Shown here piece after piece: positions 51,926 to 60,522 of a stretch of 64,000 nucleotides of DNA. The translations under genes and the position numbers were made by a program. Position 1 is the stretch's first letter. Every line of letters starts with the position of its first letter. This DNA is from Catenuloplanes niger (lineage in GTDB: Bacteria; Actinomycetota; Actinomycetes; Mycobacteriales; Micromonosporaceae). The notes under the pieces were generated by a model. It did not search any database, was not told the DNA's origin, and worked only from the letters and a program-made list of their open reading frames with translations. The DNA is taken from assembly GCF_031458255.1 (NCBI RefSeq), contig NZ_JAVDYC010000001.1, forward strand, positions 7,736,501 to 7,800,500. Reading direction: 5' to 3'.

Positions 51926-52861
51926 CTACGCCGAGAACGTGTGGCGGTACTCCGACGGCGAGGTGCCGAGGATCCGGTGGAAGTGCAGGCGCAGGTTGGC
52001 GCCGGTGCCGAGGCCGACCCGCCGGGCGATCGCCTCGACGCTGAGGTCGCTGCGTTCCAGCAGTTCGCGCGCCACGTCGACGCGGGCGCGCAGCACCCAC
52101 TGCATGGGTGTGTAGCCGGTGTCCTCGACGAAGCGGCGGGAGAACGTGCGCGCGGAGACGCGCGCGTTGCGGGCCAGGACCTCGAGCGTGAGGCGCTCGT
52201 CGAGGTGCGCGAGCGCCCACTCCCGCGTGCCGGCGAAGAGATCACCGAGCGGCTCCGGCACGCTGCGCGGCACGTACTGTGCCTGGCCGCCGCTGCGGTA
52301 CGGGGCTGCGACCAGCCGGCGTGCCACGTGGTTGGACAGGCCGACGCCGTGGTCGCGGCGGACCAGGTGCAGGCACAGGTCGATGCCGGACGCGGCGCCG
52401 GCGGACGTGAGTACCGCGCCCTCGTCCACGAACAGCACGTTCTCGTCCACCCGGACCAGCGGATGGCGGTCCGCGAGCGCGCGCGTGTAGTGCCAGTGCG
52501 TGGTGGCCCGGCGGCCGTCCAGCAGGCCCGTCGCGGCCAGCGCGAACGCGCCGGTGGAGATCGCGGCGAGGCGGGTGCCGCGGGTGTGCGCGTGCCGCAG
52601 CGCCTCGACGACCGCGGGCGGCGGTTCCGTGGTGGCGGGCTCCCGGTAGCCCGGGATGAAGATCGTGTCGGCGCGGTCGAACGCGTCCAGGCCCTCGGCC
52701 ACGTGGTACGACAGGCCGTCACCGCCGGTCACCAGGCCGGGCGCGGGACCGCAGACGCGCACCTCGTAGGGCATGCTCGGCCGGTTGGAGAAGACCTGCG
52801 CCGGGATGCCGACGTCCAGCGGCTTGGCGCCCTCCAGCACGAGTACGGCGATCTGATGCAC
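51926..52861 (-). CDS. GlxA-family AraC-type regulator (DJ-1/PfpI domain plus HTH)
   Basis: 311 residues. The N-terminal DJ-1/PfpI-like domain (IAVLVLEGAKPLDVGIPAQVF, then AISTGAFALAATGLL, where Cys is replaced) is followed by a double AraC helix-turn-helix (LTLEVLARNARVSARTFSRRF and LSVEAIARRVGLGTGANLRLHF). The absent nucleophilic cysteine is normal for these regulators. GTG at 52861 gives the standard N-terminus. Regulated genes are unknown; the downstream gap gene lies beyond a dispersed repeat. Confidence 0.92.
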   Translation of the reverse strand: MHQIAVLVLEGAKPLDVGIPAQVFSNRPSMPYEVRVCGPAPGLVTGGDGLSYHVAEGLDAFDRADTIFIPGYREPATTEPPPAVVEALRHAHTRGTRLAAISTGAFALAATGLLDGRRATTHWHYTRALADRHPLVRVDENVLFVDEGAVLTSAGAASGIDLCLHLVRRDHGVGLSNHVARRLVAAPYRSGGQAQYVPRSVPEPLGDLFAGTREWALAHLDERLTLEVLARNARVSARTFSRRFVEDTGYTPMQWVLRARVDVARELLERSDLSVEAIARRVGLGTGANLRLHFHRILGTSPSEYRHTFSA

Positions 52862-52954
52862 CCGGCGATCATGCCGGATCCCACGGTCGTGCGTGTCCGG
52901 TGGCGCGCGGCATGACGCCCGGTGCGTGGACCGACACATGAGGTCACCCGGGGC

Positions 52955-53437
52955 CTACTGGCCCTCCCACACCGCCTTCGCGCCGGTGTCACCGGTGCGG
53001 ATCACGTAGTAGAGCGTGGCACCGGACGCGGCGAGCGCCAGCACGCCGAGCAGGATGCCGAGGACCCGGTTGGACGCGGCGAAGCCGTCCTTCGGGCGGA
53101 CGAACCAGACCAGCGCCAGCGTGATGACGCCGAGCGCGACGGACACGAGCAGCGTGGTGGTGCCCAGGTCGCTGTGCTCGTTGAGCCGCGGGTAGTAGCC
53201 GTCGCTGATCCGGCCCTGCGAGTCCAGCCGGGCGTAGAACGCGTCCCCGCTCAGCTTCGCCAGCAGCGCGGACAGCGGCGCGCCGATCGCGAGCAGGCCG
53301 AGCACCCACCGGGTGTGCGCGCGGGTGACCGGCACGAACGCGTAGACGATCGCCAGCACGGCCAGCAGCGGCACGAACACCACCGCGGCGTGCACCATCA
53401 GCGGGTGGGCCGGAATGCCCATCACGGTCTCGAACAC
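52955..53437 (-). CDS. DUF2231 membrane protein
   Basis: 160 residues with four membrane segments: about 12-35, 44-60, 95-115 and 125-147. The start GIPAHPLMVHAAVVFVPL with two histidines is the hallmark of DUF2231 proteins, which are thought to bind haem or act with redox proteins in the membrane. GTG at 53437 has AGGAGG 5 nt upstream. Confidence 0.88.
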   Translation of the reverse strand: MFETVMGIPAHPLMVHAAVVFVPLLAVLAIVYAFVPVTRAHTRWVLGLLAIGAPLSALLAKLSGDAFYARLDSQGRISDGYYPRLNEHSDLGTTTLLVSVALGVITLALVWFVRPKDGFAASNRVLGILLGVLALAASGATLYYVIRTGDTGAKAVWEGQ

Positions 53438-53603
53438 GGTGCCTCCTGGGTCGGGTGCTCACACAATACGGAACGCACCGGCCGTTCGGCCCGCAAAGTC
53501 CACAATCGATCGAGGGTACGGGGGCTGAGGCGCGGATGCCGGATCAGCTGCGTGCGGCGACGGCGATCCGGTCGGCCGGTGCCGCGTCCCGCCCGGCGAT
53601 CGG

Positions 53604-54290
53604 ATGATCCTCCCTGTGAGTAATCAGGCCAATGCGCTGCGGAAGCCGACGCCGCAGCAGGCGATATGGGCGTCGATCAGCGCGGCCCTGCTCGGGCTGT
53701 GCTGCTGCGGCGGTGCGATCGGACTCTTCGCGGACGACGGCGACGGCGGCCGGGACGGTGGCCCACCGGCGGATGTCGCGGTCGTCTCCTCGCCCTCGTC
53801 CGCGCCGTCCCGCTCCCCGCTGCCGTCCCCGTCCGTGTCCCCGTCTCCGTCACCCTCCCCGTCGTTGTCGCCGTCGTTGTCGCCGTCGGGTTCTCCGTCG
53901 CCGAAGCCGGTCGTGACGTCGGCGGCCCCGGCGGGGGACAAGCGCTACAAGACGTGCGCGGAGGTGCTGGCCGACGGGCTGGGACCCTACCGGGAAGGCA
54001 CGGATCCGGAGTACGCGTGGTACCGCGACGCGGACGGCGACGGCGTGGTGTGCGAGCGGTCGTCCTCCGGTGGCGGGTCCTCCTCGGGCGGCGGGTCCTC
54101 CTCGGGCGGCGGGTCCTCCTCGGGCGGTGGGTCGTCCTCGGGTGGCGGGTCCGGTGATTCCGGGGGCGGTGCCGTGTACTACGAGAACTGTTCCGCCGCG
54201 CGTGCCGCCGGTGCCGCGCCGGTCCGTGCGGGCCAGCCGGGTTACGGCAGGCATCTGGACCGCGACGGCGACGGCGTCGGCTGCGAGTAG
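53604..54290 (+). CDS. Membrane-anchored protein with two Excalibur calcium-binding domains
   Basis: 228 residues. One membrane segment (about 20-42), a Ser/Pro stalk (about 60-103), an Excalibur domain (YKTCAEVLADGLGPY to DADGDGVVCE), a (SSSGGG)n linker of five units, and a second Excalibur domain (YYENCSAARAAGAAPV to DRDGDGVGCE). Each domain has two cysteines and a DxDxDG calcium loop. Such proteins are surface-exposed. The start is ATG 53604 or GTG 53616; neither has a clear ribosome binding site. Confidence 0.85.
   Translation: MILPVSNQANALRKPTPQQAIWASISAALLGLCCCGGAIGLFADDGDGGRDGGPPADVAVVSSPSSAPSRSPLPSPSVSPSPSPSPSLSPSLSPSGSPSPKPVVTSAAPAGDKRYKTCAEVLADGLGPYREGTDPEYAWYRDADGDGVVCERSSSGGGSSSGGGSSSGGGSSSGGGSSSGGGSGDSGGGAVYYENCSAARAAGAAPVRAGQPGYGRHLDRDGDGVGCE
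54058..54156 (+). repeat. 18-bp coding repeats for the (SSSGGG)n linker
   Basis: TCCTCCTCGGGCGGCGGG and close variants occur five times in frame between the two Excalibur domains. Confidence 0.85.
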
Positions 54291-54325
54291 CCGAACCCGC
54301 GGTGCCGGATGGAATGCTGGCGGGC

Positions 54326-54997
54326 ATGGGTGAGATCGCCGCGGGCCTGACCCGCCAGCACGCCTCCGACACCGTCCACGACCTCGGCTGGCGATACGTC
54401 CTGGGCGCGGTCAGCACGACCGTCCGCACCCGGGACCTCGCCGAGGCCGCCGCGCTCGTCACCCGCCTCGCCGCCGTCGACGGCAGCACCGAGCACCTGC
54501 GCGCCGATCTGCGCGCGGACCGCGTGCTGCTCACGCTGAGCACCTGGCCGGCCCGGTGGCTGACGCCGGAGAGCCTGGCCCTCGCGGCCGTCCTGACCGC
54601 CGAGATCCGCGCCGCCGGCCTCACCGCGGACGCGGTCGCCGAGCACGCCGTCCAGGCCCTGGAGATCGCCGTCGACGCCCTCGACGCCGACGCGATCCGT
54701 CCGTTCTGGCGGGCGGTCCTCGGCTACCGCGGCGACGCCGGCCTGCACGATCCCCGAGGCCAGGGCCCCGCCGTGTGGTTCCAGCGGATGGACGCCGCAC
54801 GCCCGCAGCGCAACCGCGTCCACGTCGACATCAGCGTCCCGCACGACGTCGCACCGGCACGCGTCGCCGCCGCGCTCGACGCCGGCGGCACCCTGCTCTC
54901 CGACGCCGCGGCCCCGGCCTTCTGGGTCCTCGCCGACCCCGAGGGCAACGAGGCGTGCGTCAGCGGCTGGGAGGGCCGCGACGCACCGGCCGCCTGA
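54326..54997 (+). CDS. Fusion of a pterin dehydratase-like domain and a VOC (glyoxalase-like) domain
   Basis: About 223 residues. Residues about 1-100 follow the pterin-4a-carbinolamine dehydratase pattern (AAALVTRLAAVDGSTEHLRADLRADRVLLTLSTWPARWLT), but of the catalytic histidine pair only one remains (STEHLRAD). The C-terminal half is a VOC domain (ALEIAVDALDADAIRPFWRAVLGY, AVWFQRMD, NRVHVDISVP and LADPEGNEACV). The first domain may be structural. Starts at 54302, 54314 and 54326 are all in frame; the last begins nearest to the conserved region. Confidence 0.8.
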   Translation: MGEIAAGLTRQHASDTVHDLGWRYVLGAVSTTVRTRDLAEAAALVTRLAAVDGSTEHLRADLRADRVLLTLSTWPARWLTPESLALAAVLTAEIRAAGLTADAVAEHAVQALEIAVDALDADAIRPFWRAVLGYRGDAGLHDPRGQGPAVWFQRMDAARPQRNRVHVDISVPHDVAPARVAAALDAGGTLLSDAAAPAFWVLADPEGNEACVSGWEGRDAPAA

Positions 54998-55039
54998 CCG
55001 TCCCGCGGCCGTCCTCCGGGCCGCCGGGTCGTCGTCGGG

Positions 55040-56305
55040 TCAGCGCCGCAGGGTCCGGTCGAGCCAGGCGAAGCTCTCCTCCTGCATGTCGGCGTCGAAG
55101 ACGTGGCCCTTGCCGGGGTAGACCTCGGTGACGAGGTTGCGGCTCGCGTGCCGGCCGGCCCAGACCTCGCGCAGCCGGGCGTGGGCGGCGGCCACGCCGG
55201 CCGGGGTGAAGAGCGTGTCCAGCTCGCCGTCGAAGGCCATCAGCGGTTTCGGGGCGGCGATCGTGGCCACGTCCGGGATGTCCAGGTGGCGGTGCAGGCC
55301 GGGGTGCAGCATCCAGAACGCGGACTGGCCGCGCAGCGTGTTGTTGCCGGGCACCATCATGTCCGCGACCGTGGTGAGCCAGCAGGCGGAGACGGCGGCG
55401 GCGACGTGGTCGGAGAGCGCGGCGACCTGCCACGCGCGGAACGCGCCCATCGAGAAGCCGACCGCGCCGATCCGGCGGCGGTCCACCTGGGGGAGCGAGG
55501 CCAGGAACGCGGCGGCCCGGGCGTCCTCGCGGGCGGCCAGGCCGGCCGGCGAGGAACCGAGCTCGTAGAGGTTGCTCGCGAGCGCCTGCTGCGCCTCGTA
55601 GGTCAGGCCGGCGCGGTCGCCCCAGCCGAGCGTGTCGACGGCGAGCACGACGTAACCCCGGGCGGCCAGCTCGTCGGCGACGAAACGGCCGCTCATCAGC
55701 CGGGTGGTCCATTCCCGGGCGGAGTTGAGGCGGGCCTCGTCGTACCACGGCTCGACGAACTTCTCCTTGCCGATGTCGAAGCGGGCGCCGTGGTCGTGCA
55801 GCAGCAGCACGGCCGGGTGCGGGCCCGGCCGGTCCGGCGTGAGCAACGCGGCGCGCACCCGGCTGTACCGGGTGATGTCGAACGCGACCAGACGCCGCAC
55901 GTACCCCCGGGTGGTGCGCCGCTCGTCGAGCACGTGCGGCCGGAACGGGAGCCGGTCGTCGGCGGGATGGACGAGATGGCGCTCGACGAGCGCGCGGGCG
56001 TGCCGGCGCCACCCGTCGAAGTCGCGGATCGGGGAGCTACCCCAGGCGTCGGGGTACCGCAGATCGGCGCGCAGCCGCTCGTAGAACGCGGGCAGGTTGC
56101 CGTGGACGACGCCGGGCGACTCGAACGAGCCGAGCGGCGTCCCCGGCCCGGGTGGTGTGCCCGGCCCCGCGCCCGGGGGATGCACGCCCGGTGTAGGGGC
56201 CGGCGGGCCGGCGGTCGCGTGGGCCGGTGCGGCCCCGGGGAACGGTGCGGTGGCGGCCGGCAGCAGCGCGGCGGCGGGGAGTGCGGTGAAGGCCCGGCGC
56301 TTCAT
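55040..56305 (-). CDS. Secreted alpha/beta hydrolase (dienelactone hydrolase/acetyl esterase-like)
   Basis: 421 residues. The N-terminus KRRAFTALPAAALLPA looks like a Tat or Sec signal and is followed by a Pro/Gly-rich linker (about 28-60). The hydrolase core has AVLLLHDHGARFD, nucleophile Ser in GFSMGAFRAW, and the acid/His in FDGELDTLF and GKGHVFD. The family (PF12715-like) contains acetyl or glycan esterases. A perfect LacI-type operator lies 17-30 nt upstream, pointing to sugar-controlled expression. Confidence 0.82.
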   Translation of the reverse strand: MKRRAFTALPAAALLPAATAPFPGAAPAHATAGPPAPTPGVHPPGAGPGTPPGPGTPLGSFESPGVVHGNLPAFYERLRADLRYPDAWGSSPIRDFDGWRRHARALVERHLVHPADDRLPFRPHVLDERRTTRGYVRRLVAFDITRYSRVRAALLTPDRPGPHPAVLLLHDHGARFDIGKEKFVEPWYDEARLNSAREWTTRLMSGRFVADELAARGYVVLAVDTLGWGDRAGLTYEAQQALASNLYELGSSPAGLAAREDARAAAFLASLPQVDRRRIGAVGFSMGAFRAWQVAALSDHVAAAVSACWLTTVADMMVPGNNTLRGQSAFWMLHPGLHRHLDIPDVATIAAPKPLMAFDGELDTLFTPAGVAAAHARLREVWAGRHASRNLVTEVYPGKGHVFDADMQEESFAWLDRTLRR

Positions 56306-56321
56306 GCGCCGATGGTAGGCG

Positions 56322-56335
56322 GGAAAGCGCTTTCC
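56322..56335. promoter_or_regulatory. LacI-family operator, GGAAAGCGCTTTCC
   Basis: A perfect 14-bp palindrome with the central CG of LacI-family sites, 17-30 nt upstream of the secreted hydrolase start. No LacI-type regulator gene is in the window. Confidence 0.65.
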
Positions 56336-56336
56336 A

Positions 56337-56985
56337 TCAAGCGGTGTCGATGAGGTGGCCGATCCCGTCGAGCACTCGCGCCAGGCCGAACTCGACGTCC
56401 GCGCCCACCACCGCGCCCTCCCCGGAGAACGCGCCGTCCCGGATCGCGGCCGACAGGTGCGGAAGCGGTCGGCCGCGACCAGCCGGACGTACGCCTCCTG
56501 GGTCGCGTCGTCGGCCCGGTCGGAGTCGGCCAGGCCCGCGCCGAGCTGTGCCTCGCCGCGCACGTAGTGCAGGACCGCCATGATCGCGGAGAGCCGCCGG
56601 TCGCCGCTCAGCCCGGTGCGGCTCGGCACGGCCAGGCCGGCGTCCGCCCACCGGAGCTGACCGGGGTCGATCGGCGGGCGCCCCGGGTTGACGGTCAGGA
56701 TCCACGGGTGCCGGAGGTGGACCTCGCGCAACGCGTGCGCCCAGGTCCGCAGGCCCGGCCACCAGCCGCGCTCGGCGTCGACGGCCGGTGGCGTGCCCGG
56801 TGCCGCCGCGGCCATGAGGACCAGCAGCTCCTCCCTGTTGGCCACGTGCCGGTACAGCGACATGGTCGCGCTGCCCAGGCGCTCGGCGAGGCGGGCCATG
56901 GAGAGCGCGGCGATGCCGTCGGCGTCCGCGATCTCGATGGCCGCCGTGACGATCCGCTCCAGCGTCAGCGCCCGCGACTGGTGGA
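56337..56985 (-). pseudogene. TetR-family regulator, no start codon and frameshifted
   Basis: The reverse strand reads LERIVTAAIEIADADGIAAL, then SMARLAERLGSATMSLYRHV (the HTH) and VNREELLVL-like continuation, with no in-frame ATG, GTG or TTG before the HTH. The TetR C-terminal domain runs to AYVRLVAADRF near 56465, where one base is missing; the expected end, PHLSAAIRDGAFSGEG through GLARVLDGIGHLIDTA, continues in another frame to 56337. Both lesions indicate a dead gene. It abuts a truncated DUF2306 gene on the other strand. Confidence 0.7.
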
Positions 56986-56996
56986 TCTCCGCGCAC

Positions 56997-57533
56997 GTGC
57001 TGTCCGGTTCCGTGGCACCGCTCGCCGGCGCGCTGCAGGTCCGGCCCTGGTCGCGGCAGACCCGGCCCGCGCTGCACCGGCGCGCCGGCCGCGTCTACGT
57101 CTTCGGTGGCGCGCTCCCCGCCGCCGCCACCGCGCTGCTCCTCGCGATCCACTCGCCGTTCGGCCCGATCGCCATGTCCGGCAGCGTCATCCTGGCGATC
57201 CTCTGGTTCGGCACCACGCCGGCCGGCTGGCGGGCGGCCCGGCGCCGGCGCCCCCGCGAGCACCGCCGCTGGATGATCCGCAGCTACGTGCTCTCCACCT
57301 CGATCATCTCGAACCGGATCTGGGGCGCGCTGATCGCGATCTCCGTACTTCCCGGCCTGCCACCGGCGATCAGCGAGGACCCCGTGCCGACCGGCTGGTT
57401 CATCGGTGGCATGACCACCTGGCTCGGCTGGACCGTCCCGCCGCTGATCGCCGAGTGGTGGCTGGAACGCACCCCACGCCGCCGACCCGACCCACCGGTC
57501 CCGGCCGCGCTCTCCCCGGCCACCGGCACCTGA
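56997..57533 (+). pseudogene. N-terminally truncated DUF2306 membrane protein
   Basis: From GTG at 56997: LSGSVAPLAGALQVRPWSRQ, PALHRRAGRVYVFGG, AMSGSVILAILWFGTTPAGW and EHRRWMIRSYVLSTSIISNR are DUF2306 segments. The roughly 60 residues with two membrane segments that normally precede are missing, replaced by DNA antisense to the TetR remnant. The rest is open to a normal stop at 57533. It might still be translated as a shortened 178-residue protein. Confidence 0.62.
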
Positions 57534-57864
57534 CCCACCGGCCGGGACACTTCTCGCCCACCCGCCGCCCCGGCCTCCGCCGCCGCCCCGGCCTCCGCCG
57601 CCGCTCCCGGCGGCGCAATCGGTTCCGCCGCTGCCCGTCCCGATCCTTCGGCCGGTTCGTCCGCGGATCGCACCCAGTGCGGTTCGTCTGCCTCACCGCG
57701 CGACGTCGCACCCCGCCGTCCGGAAACCGTCCAACGTGGATGCGGGGCGATCCCGGGCCTGCACCGGAGGCCGCGTGGGGTGCACGGATTGCGTGGGGCG
57801 CGCGAATCCCGTCCGGTGCGCGGATCGCGCTGGGCGCGCCGAACGTGCCGGCCGGCGCGGGTGG
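57534..57864. other. Intergenic region with low-complexity DNA
   Basis: 331 bp without a gene. It holds two exact tandem copies of an 18-bp CCCCGGCCTCCGCCGCCG unit (57568-57603) and short imperfect GCGC-rich repeats (about 57770-57850). Confidence 0.6.
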
Positions 57865-58431
57865 CTATCGCCGGGGGCGGCGACCGGGGCAGCGGAGGGT
57901 GTGGCCCGGGTCGGTGTGCTCCCAGGTGGCGCCGTCCGGGGTGAAACCGGCGGCGGCCAGCCAGCGGCGGGCGGGCTCGTTGCCGGGGGTGCAGACGGCG
58001 GTGAGGCGGGCGAGGTCGAAGTGGCGGTGGGCGAGCCGGCACACCGCGGACAGCATCTCGTGACCGTATCCCCGGCGCCGTTCGGCCCGGTCGATGCCGC
58101 CGAGAAGGTGGTGGCCGGTGAGGGACACGCCGCCGATCAGGCGGTGCGTCGACCGGTTGATCGCGGCCACGAACAAGCGGTCCGGGTCGGGCGGCAGCAG
58201 GTCCCGGCCGTCACCGTCCACGATGGCGTCCGCGACCGGTCCGAGCAGCACGCCGCGGCCGTGCCGGAGGAGCTCCGCGGGCCACTCCGCGGCGGGCGCG
58301 GGGTCGTCGGCCGCCTGCCGGGCCCAGCGCGCGTGGTCGGTGACCCGGTCGGTGACGAGCCACAGCCGGTCGGTCTGTGTCACGTGCAGGCCGGTCGGCC
58401 GGCACAGCACGGGTAACGGGCGCGCGGGCAT
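57865..58431 (-). CDS. GNAT-family N-acetyltransferase
   Basis: 188 residues. TDRLWLVTDRVTDHARW, LIGGVSLTGHHLLGGIDRAERRRGYGHEML (the acetyl-CoA loop, R-R-R-G-Y-G) and CTPGNEPARRWLAAAGFTPDG belong to the RimJ/RimL-like group. It may acetylate a protein N-terminus or a small amine. ATG at 58431 has GGAGG about 12 nt upstream, a slightly long distance. Confidence 0.82.
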   Translation of the reverse strand: MPARPLPVLCRPTGLHVTQTDRLWLVTDRVTDHARWARQAADDPAPAAEWPAELLRHGRGVLLGPVADAIVDGDGRDLLPPDPDRLFVAAINRSTHRLIGGVSLTGHHLLGGIDRAERRRGYGHEMLSAVCRLAHRHFDLARLTAVCTPGNEPARRWLAAAGFTPDGATWEHTDPGHTLRCPGRRPRR

Positions 58432-58451
58432 TCACGGACATTACCTCCGTT

Positions 58452-59462
58452 TCATGAACGGATCGGGGTACGCAGGAGACCGAGCCGGGACAGCCGGGTG
58501 GCAGTGTCGATAATGGACTCCTCGACCGGGCGTGGCGTCCAGCCGAGCAGCGTGCGGGCCTTGTCGGCGGTGGTGAGCCGGGTGACGCCGAGGTCCGGCG
58601 CGACCAGGGCCAGCCGCGGGCTGACCCGGGCCGCGAGGCGGACGAGCCGGTCCGGCACCGTGCGGGTGGGCACCCGGTGGGCGGCCTCGCCGAGACGGGC
58701 GCGCAGCAGCGCGGCGATCCGGTCCAGGGACAGCTGCCCGGCGGTGGCGATGAAACGGTGCCCGGCGGGGGCGTCGAGGGCGCGCACGTGCAGGTCGGCG
58801 ACGTCCCGGACGTCGACCAGCGGGTAGCGGAGGCGGGGCAGCGCGGGCAGCCGGCCGTTGAGCAGCTGCGCGATCAGCGCGACGTAGAGCGAGTGGTCGC
58901 GGCCGAGCGGCGGGCCGAGGATGCCCGTCGGGTTGATCACGGTGAGCGAGGTCCCGTGCCGTTCGGCGAAGTCCCACGCGGCCCGCTCGGCGATCAGCTT
59001 GGACCGGATGTAGGCACCGGTCGGCGCGTCGCTCCAGTCGTCCTCGGTGAAGACGTGGCCGGGGTCCCGCCGGCCGTAGCCGACGGCCGCGAAGGACGAC
59101 GTCACCACGGTACGGCGGACGCCCGCGTCCCGGGCGGCCCGCAGCACCCGCAGCGTGCCCTCCCGGGCCGGCACGATCACGTCGTCCGCGCGGCGCGGCT
59201 CGCCCGCCGGGAACGGCGACGCCACGTGCAGCACCGCCGTGCACCCGTCGACCGCCGCGTCCCACCCGTCGTCCGAGGTCAGATCCGCGATCACGAACGA
59301 CAGCCCGGCCGGTACGCCGGCCGCGGTCGCCATCGCGGCGCGGACCGCGTCGGCGCGGGCCGGCGACCGCACCGTGGTCCGCACCCGGTAGCCGAGCCGC
59401 AGCAGGTGTGCGACGCAGTGCCCGCCGAGGAACCCGGACCCGCCGGTGACCAGCACGGTCAT
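58452..59462 (-). CDS. NAD(P)-dependent epimerase/dihydroflavonol reductase-like SDR
   Basis: 336 residues, extended [14 protein letters not shown] at the N-terminus, [27 protein letters not shown] (active-site Tyr and Lys) and [11 protein letters not shown]. The pattern is that of the dihydroflavonol reductase/cinnamoyl-CoA reductase group, which in bacteria reduces aldehydes or ketones of unknown identity. ATG at 59462 begins the nucleotide-binding loop. Confidence 0.9.
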   Translation of the reverse strand: MTVLVTGGSGFLGGHCVAHLLRLGYRVRTTVRSPARADAVRAAMATAAGVPAGLSFVIADLTSDDGWDAAVDGCTAVLHVASPFPAGEPRRADDVIVPAREGTLRVLRAARDAGVRRTVVTSSFAAVGYGRRDPGHVFTEDDWSDAPTGAYIRSKLIAERAAWDFAERHGTSLTVINPTGILGPPLGRDHSLYVALIAQLLNGRLPALPRLRYPLVDVRDVADLHVRALDAPAGHRFIATAGQLSLDRIAALLRARLGEAAHRVPTRTVPDRLVRLAARVSPRLALVAPDLGVTRLTTADKARTLLGWTPRPVEESIIDTATRLSRLGLLRTPIRS

Positions 59463-59583
59463 GGCGGGCCGCCGGTGTCGCGGGACGCGTGGCGGGCCGG
59501 CGCCCGGAGTCGGTCGGTCACCGGACCATCGTAGGGACCACGGCGCGATCCAGGTCACGATCATCACCGGGTACGGTCCGGGC

Positions 59584-59925
59584 GTGGACATCGTGCGATC
59601 GCTTCTGCTGTTCGGCCTCGCGGCGCTGGCCGAGATCGGCGGTGCGTGGCTGATCTGGCAGGGCTGGCGGGAGAACCGGGGCCTGTGGTGGATCGCGGCC
59701 GGCGTGATCGCGCTCGGCGTCTACGGCTTCGTGGCCACGTTCCAGCCGGACCCGAACTTCGGGCGGATCCTGGCCGCGTACGGCGGGGTGTTCGTCGCCG
59801 GCTCGCTGGCCTGGGCCGTGGTCGTGGACGGTTTCCGGCCGGACCGCTGGGACCTGATCGGCGCCGCGCTGTGCCTGGCCGGCGTCGCCGTCATCATGTA
59901 CGCCCCGCGCGCGGGCGCGGACTGA
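59584..59925 (+). CDS. YnfA-family small membrane protein (UPF0060)
   Basis: 113 residues, four membrane segments: about 3-22, 30-48, 60-80 and 88-106. [41 protein letters not shown] and [13 protein letters not shown] are the family core. YnfA proteins resemble small multidrug-resistance (EamA/SMR) transporters and may export cations or drugs. GTG at 59584 gives the usual length. Confidence 0.93.
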   Translation: MDIVRSLLLFGLAALAEIGGAWLIWQGWRENRGLWWIAAGVIALGVYGFVATFQPDPNFGRILAAYGGVFVAGSLAWAVVVDGFRPDRWDLIGAALCLAGVAVIMYAPRAGAD

Positions 59926-60022
59926 GCGGCCGCCCGGCGAGCCACCGTGGACCGGGCAGCGGGGACCACCGGGCCGGATGTGTGCCGTCGCGGGGACGGT
60001 GCCCCCCGTACCCTCGGGTGAT

Positions 60023-60328
60023 CTATGTTTCGAAGTCGACCTCGTAGTGGCGGACGAGCGTGTCGTAGCGGATGAACAGCGCGCGCACCGCGTCCGCGAT
60101 CACCGGGACCTCCGGGTCGGCGCCGGCGAATCGGTGGACCGCGTCCATGTCGGTGAAGTAGGTGATGGCGAGGAACTCGACCTCGTCGCCGACCGCGCGG
60201 CGCATCAGGCGGGCGCCGCTGAAACCGTTGACGGCGCGCAGCGTGGACAGCACCTCGGCCCGGTAGTGCCGGTCGTATCCGTCGGCGTCCTCGGCGCGGA
60301 CCCAGCCGCGCCAGACTCGTGCGATCAC
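60023..60328 (-). CDS. Antibiotic biosynthesis monooxygenase (ABM)-like protein
   Basis: 101 residues: MIARVWRGWVRAEDADGYDRH, GFSGARLMRRAVGDEVEFLAITYFTDMDAV. The ferredoxin-like dimeric alpha-beta barrel family includes haem-degrading and cofactor-less oxygenases as well as non-enzymatic members. No partner operon. GTG at 60328. Confidence 0.75.
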   Translation of the reverse strand: MIARVWRGWVRAEDADGYDRHYRAEVLSTLRAVNGFSGARLMRRAVGDEVEFLAITYFTDMDAVHRFAGADPEVPVIADAVRALFIRYDTLVRHYEVDFET

Positions 60329-60446
60329 GAACCGACCTCGCCTTCAGCGTTGGTTGTCGGGTCGATTGTGCCCGTTGGCCGCCGCACGCAGGGGGCGAAC
60401 ACGCGCCTCCAGCAGCGGGTTCACACGGCCGTAACGACGCGTCCGG

Positions 60447-60480
60447 CGCACCGGAGGGCCGGGACCGGCCATCCGGTGCG
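60447..60480 (-). terminator. Hairpin after the reductase-methyltransferase gene
   Basis: CGCACCGGA (60447-60455) pairs perfectly with TCCGGTGCG (60472-60480), and the 16-nt interior can fold further. It lies 43 nt past the stop on the reverse strand. Confidence 0.6.
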
Positions 60481-60522
60481 CGGGTGCGGAACGGTGTGGT
60501 GCCGGGCGAACCGCCGGGCCGG

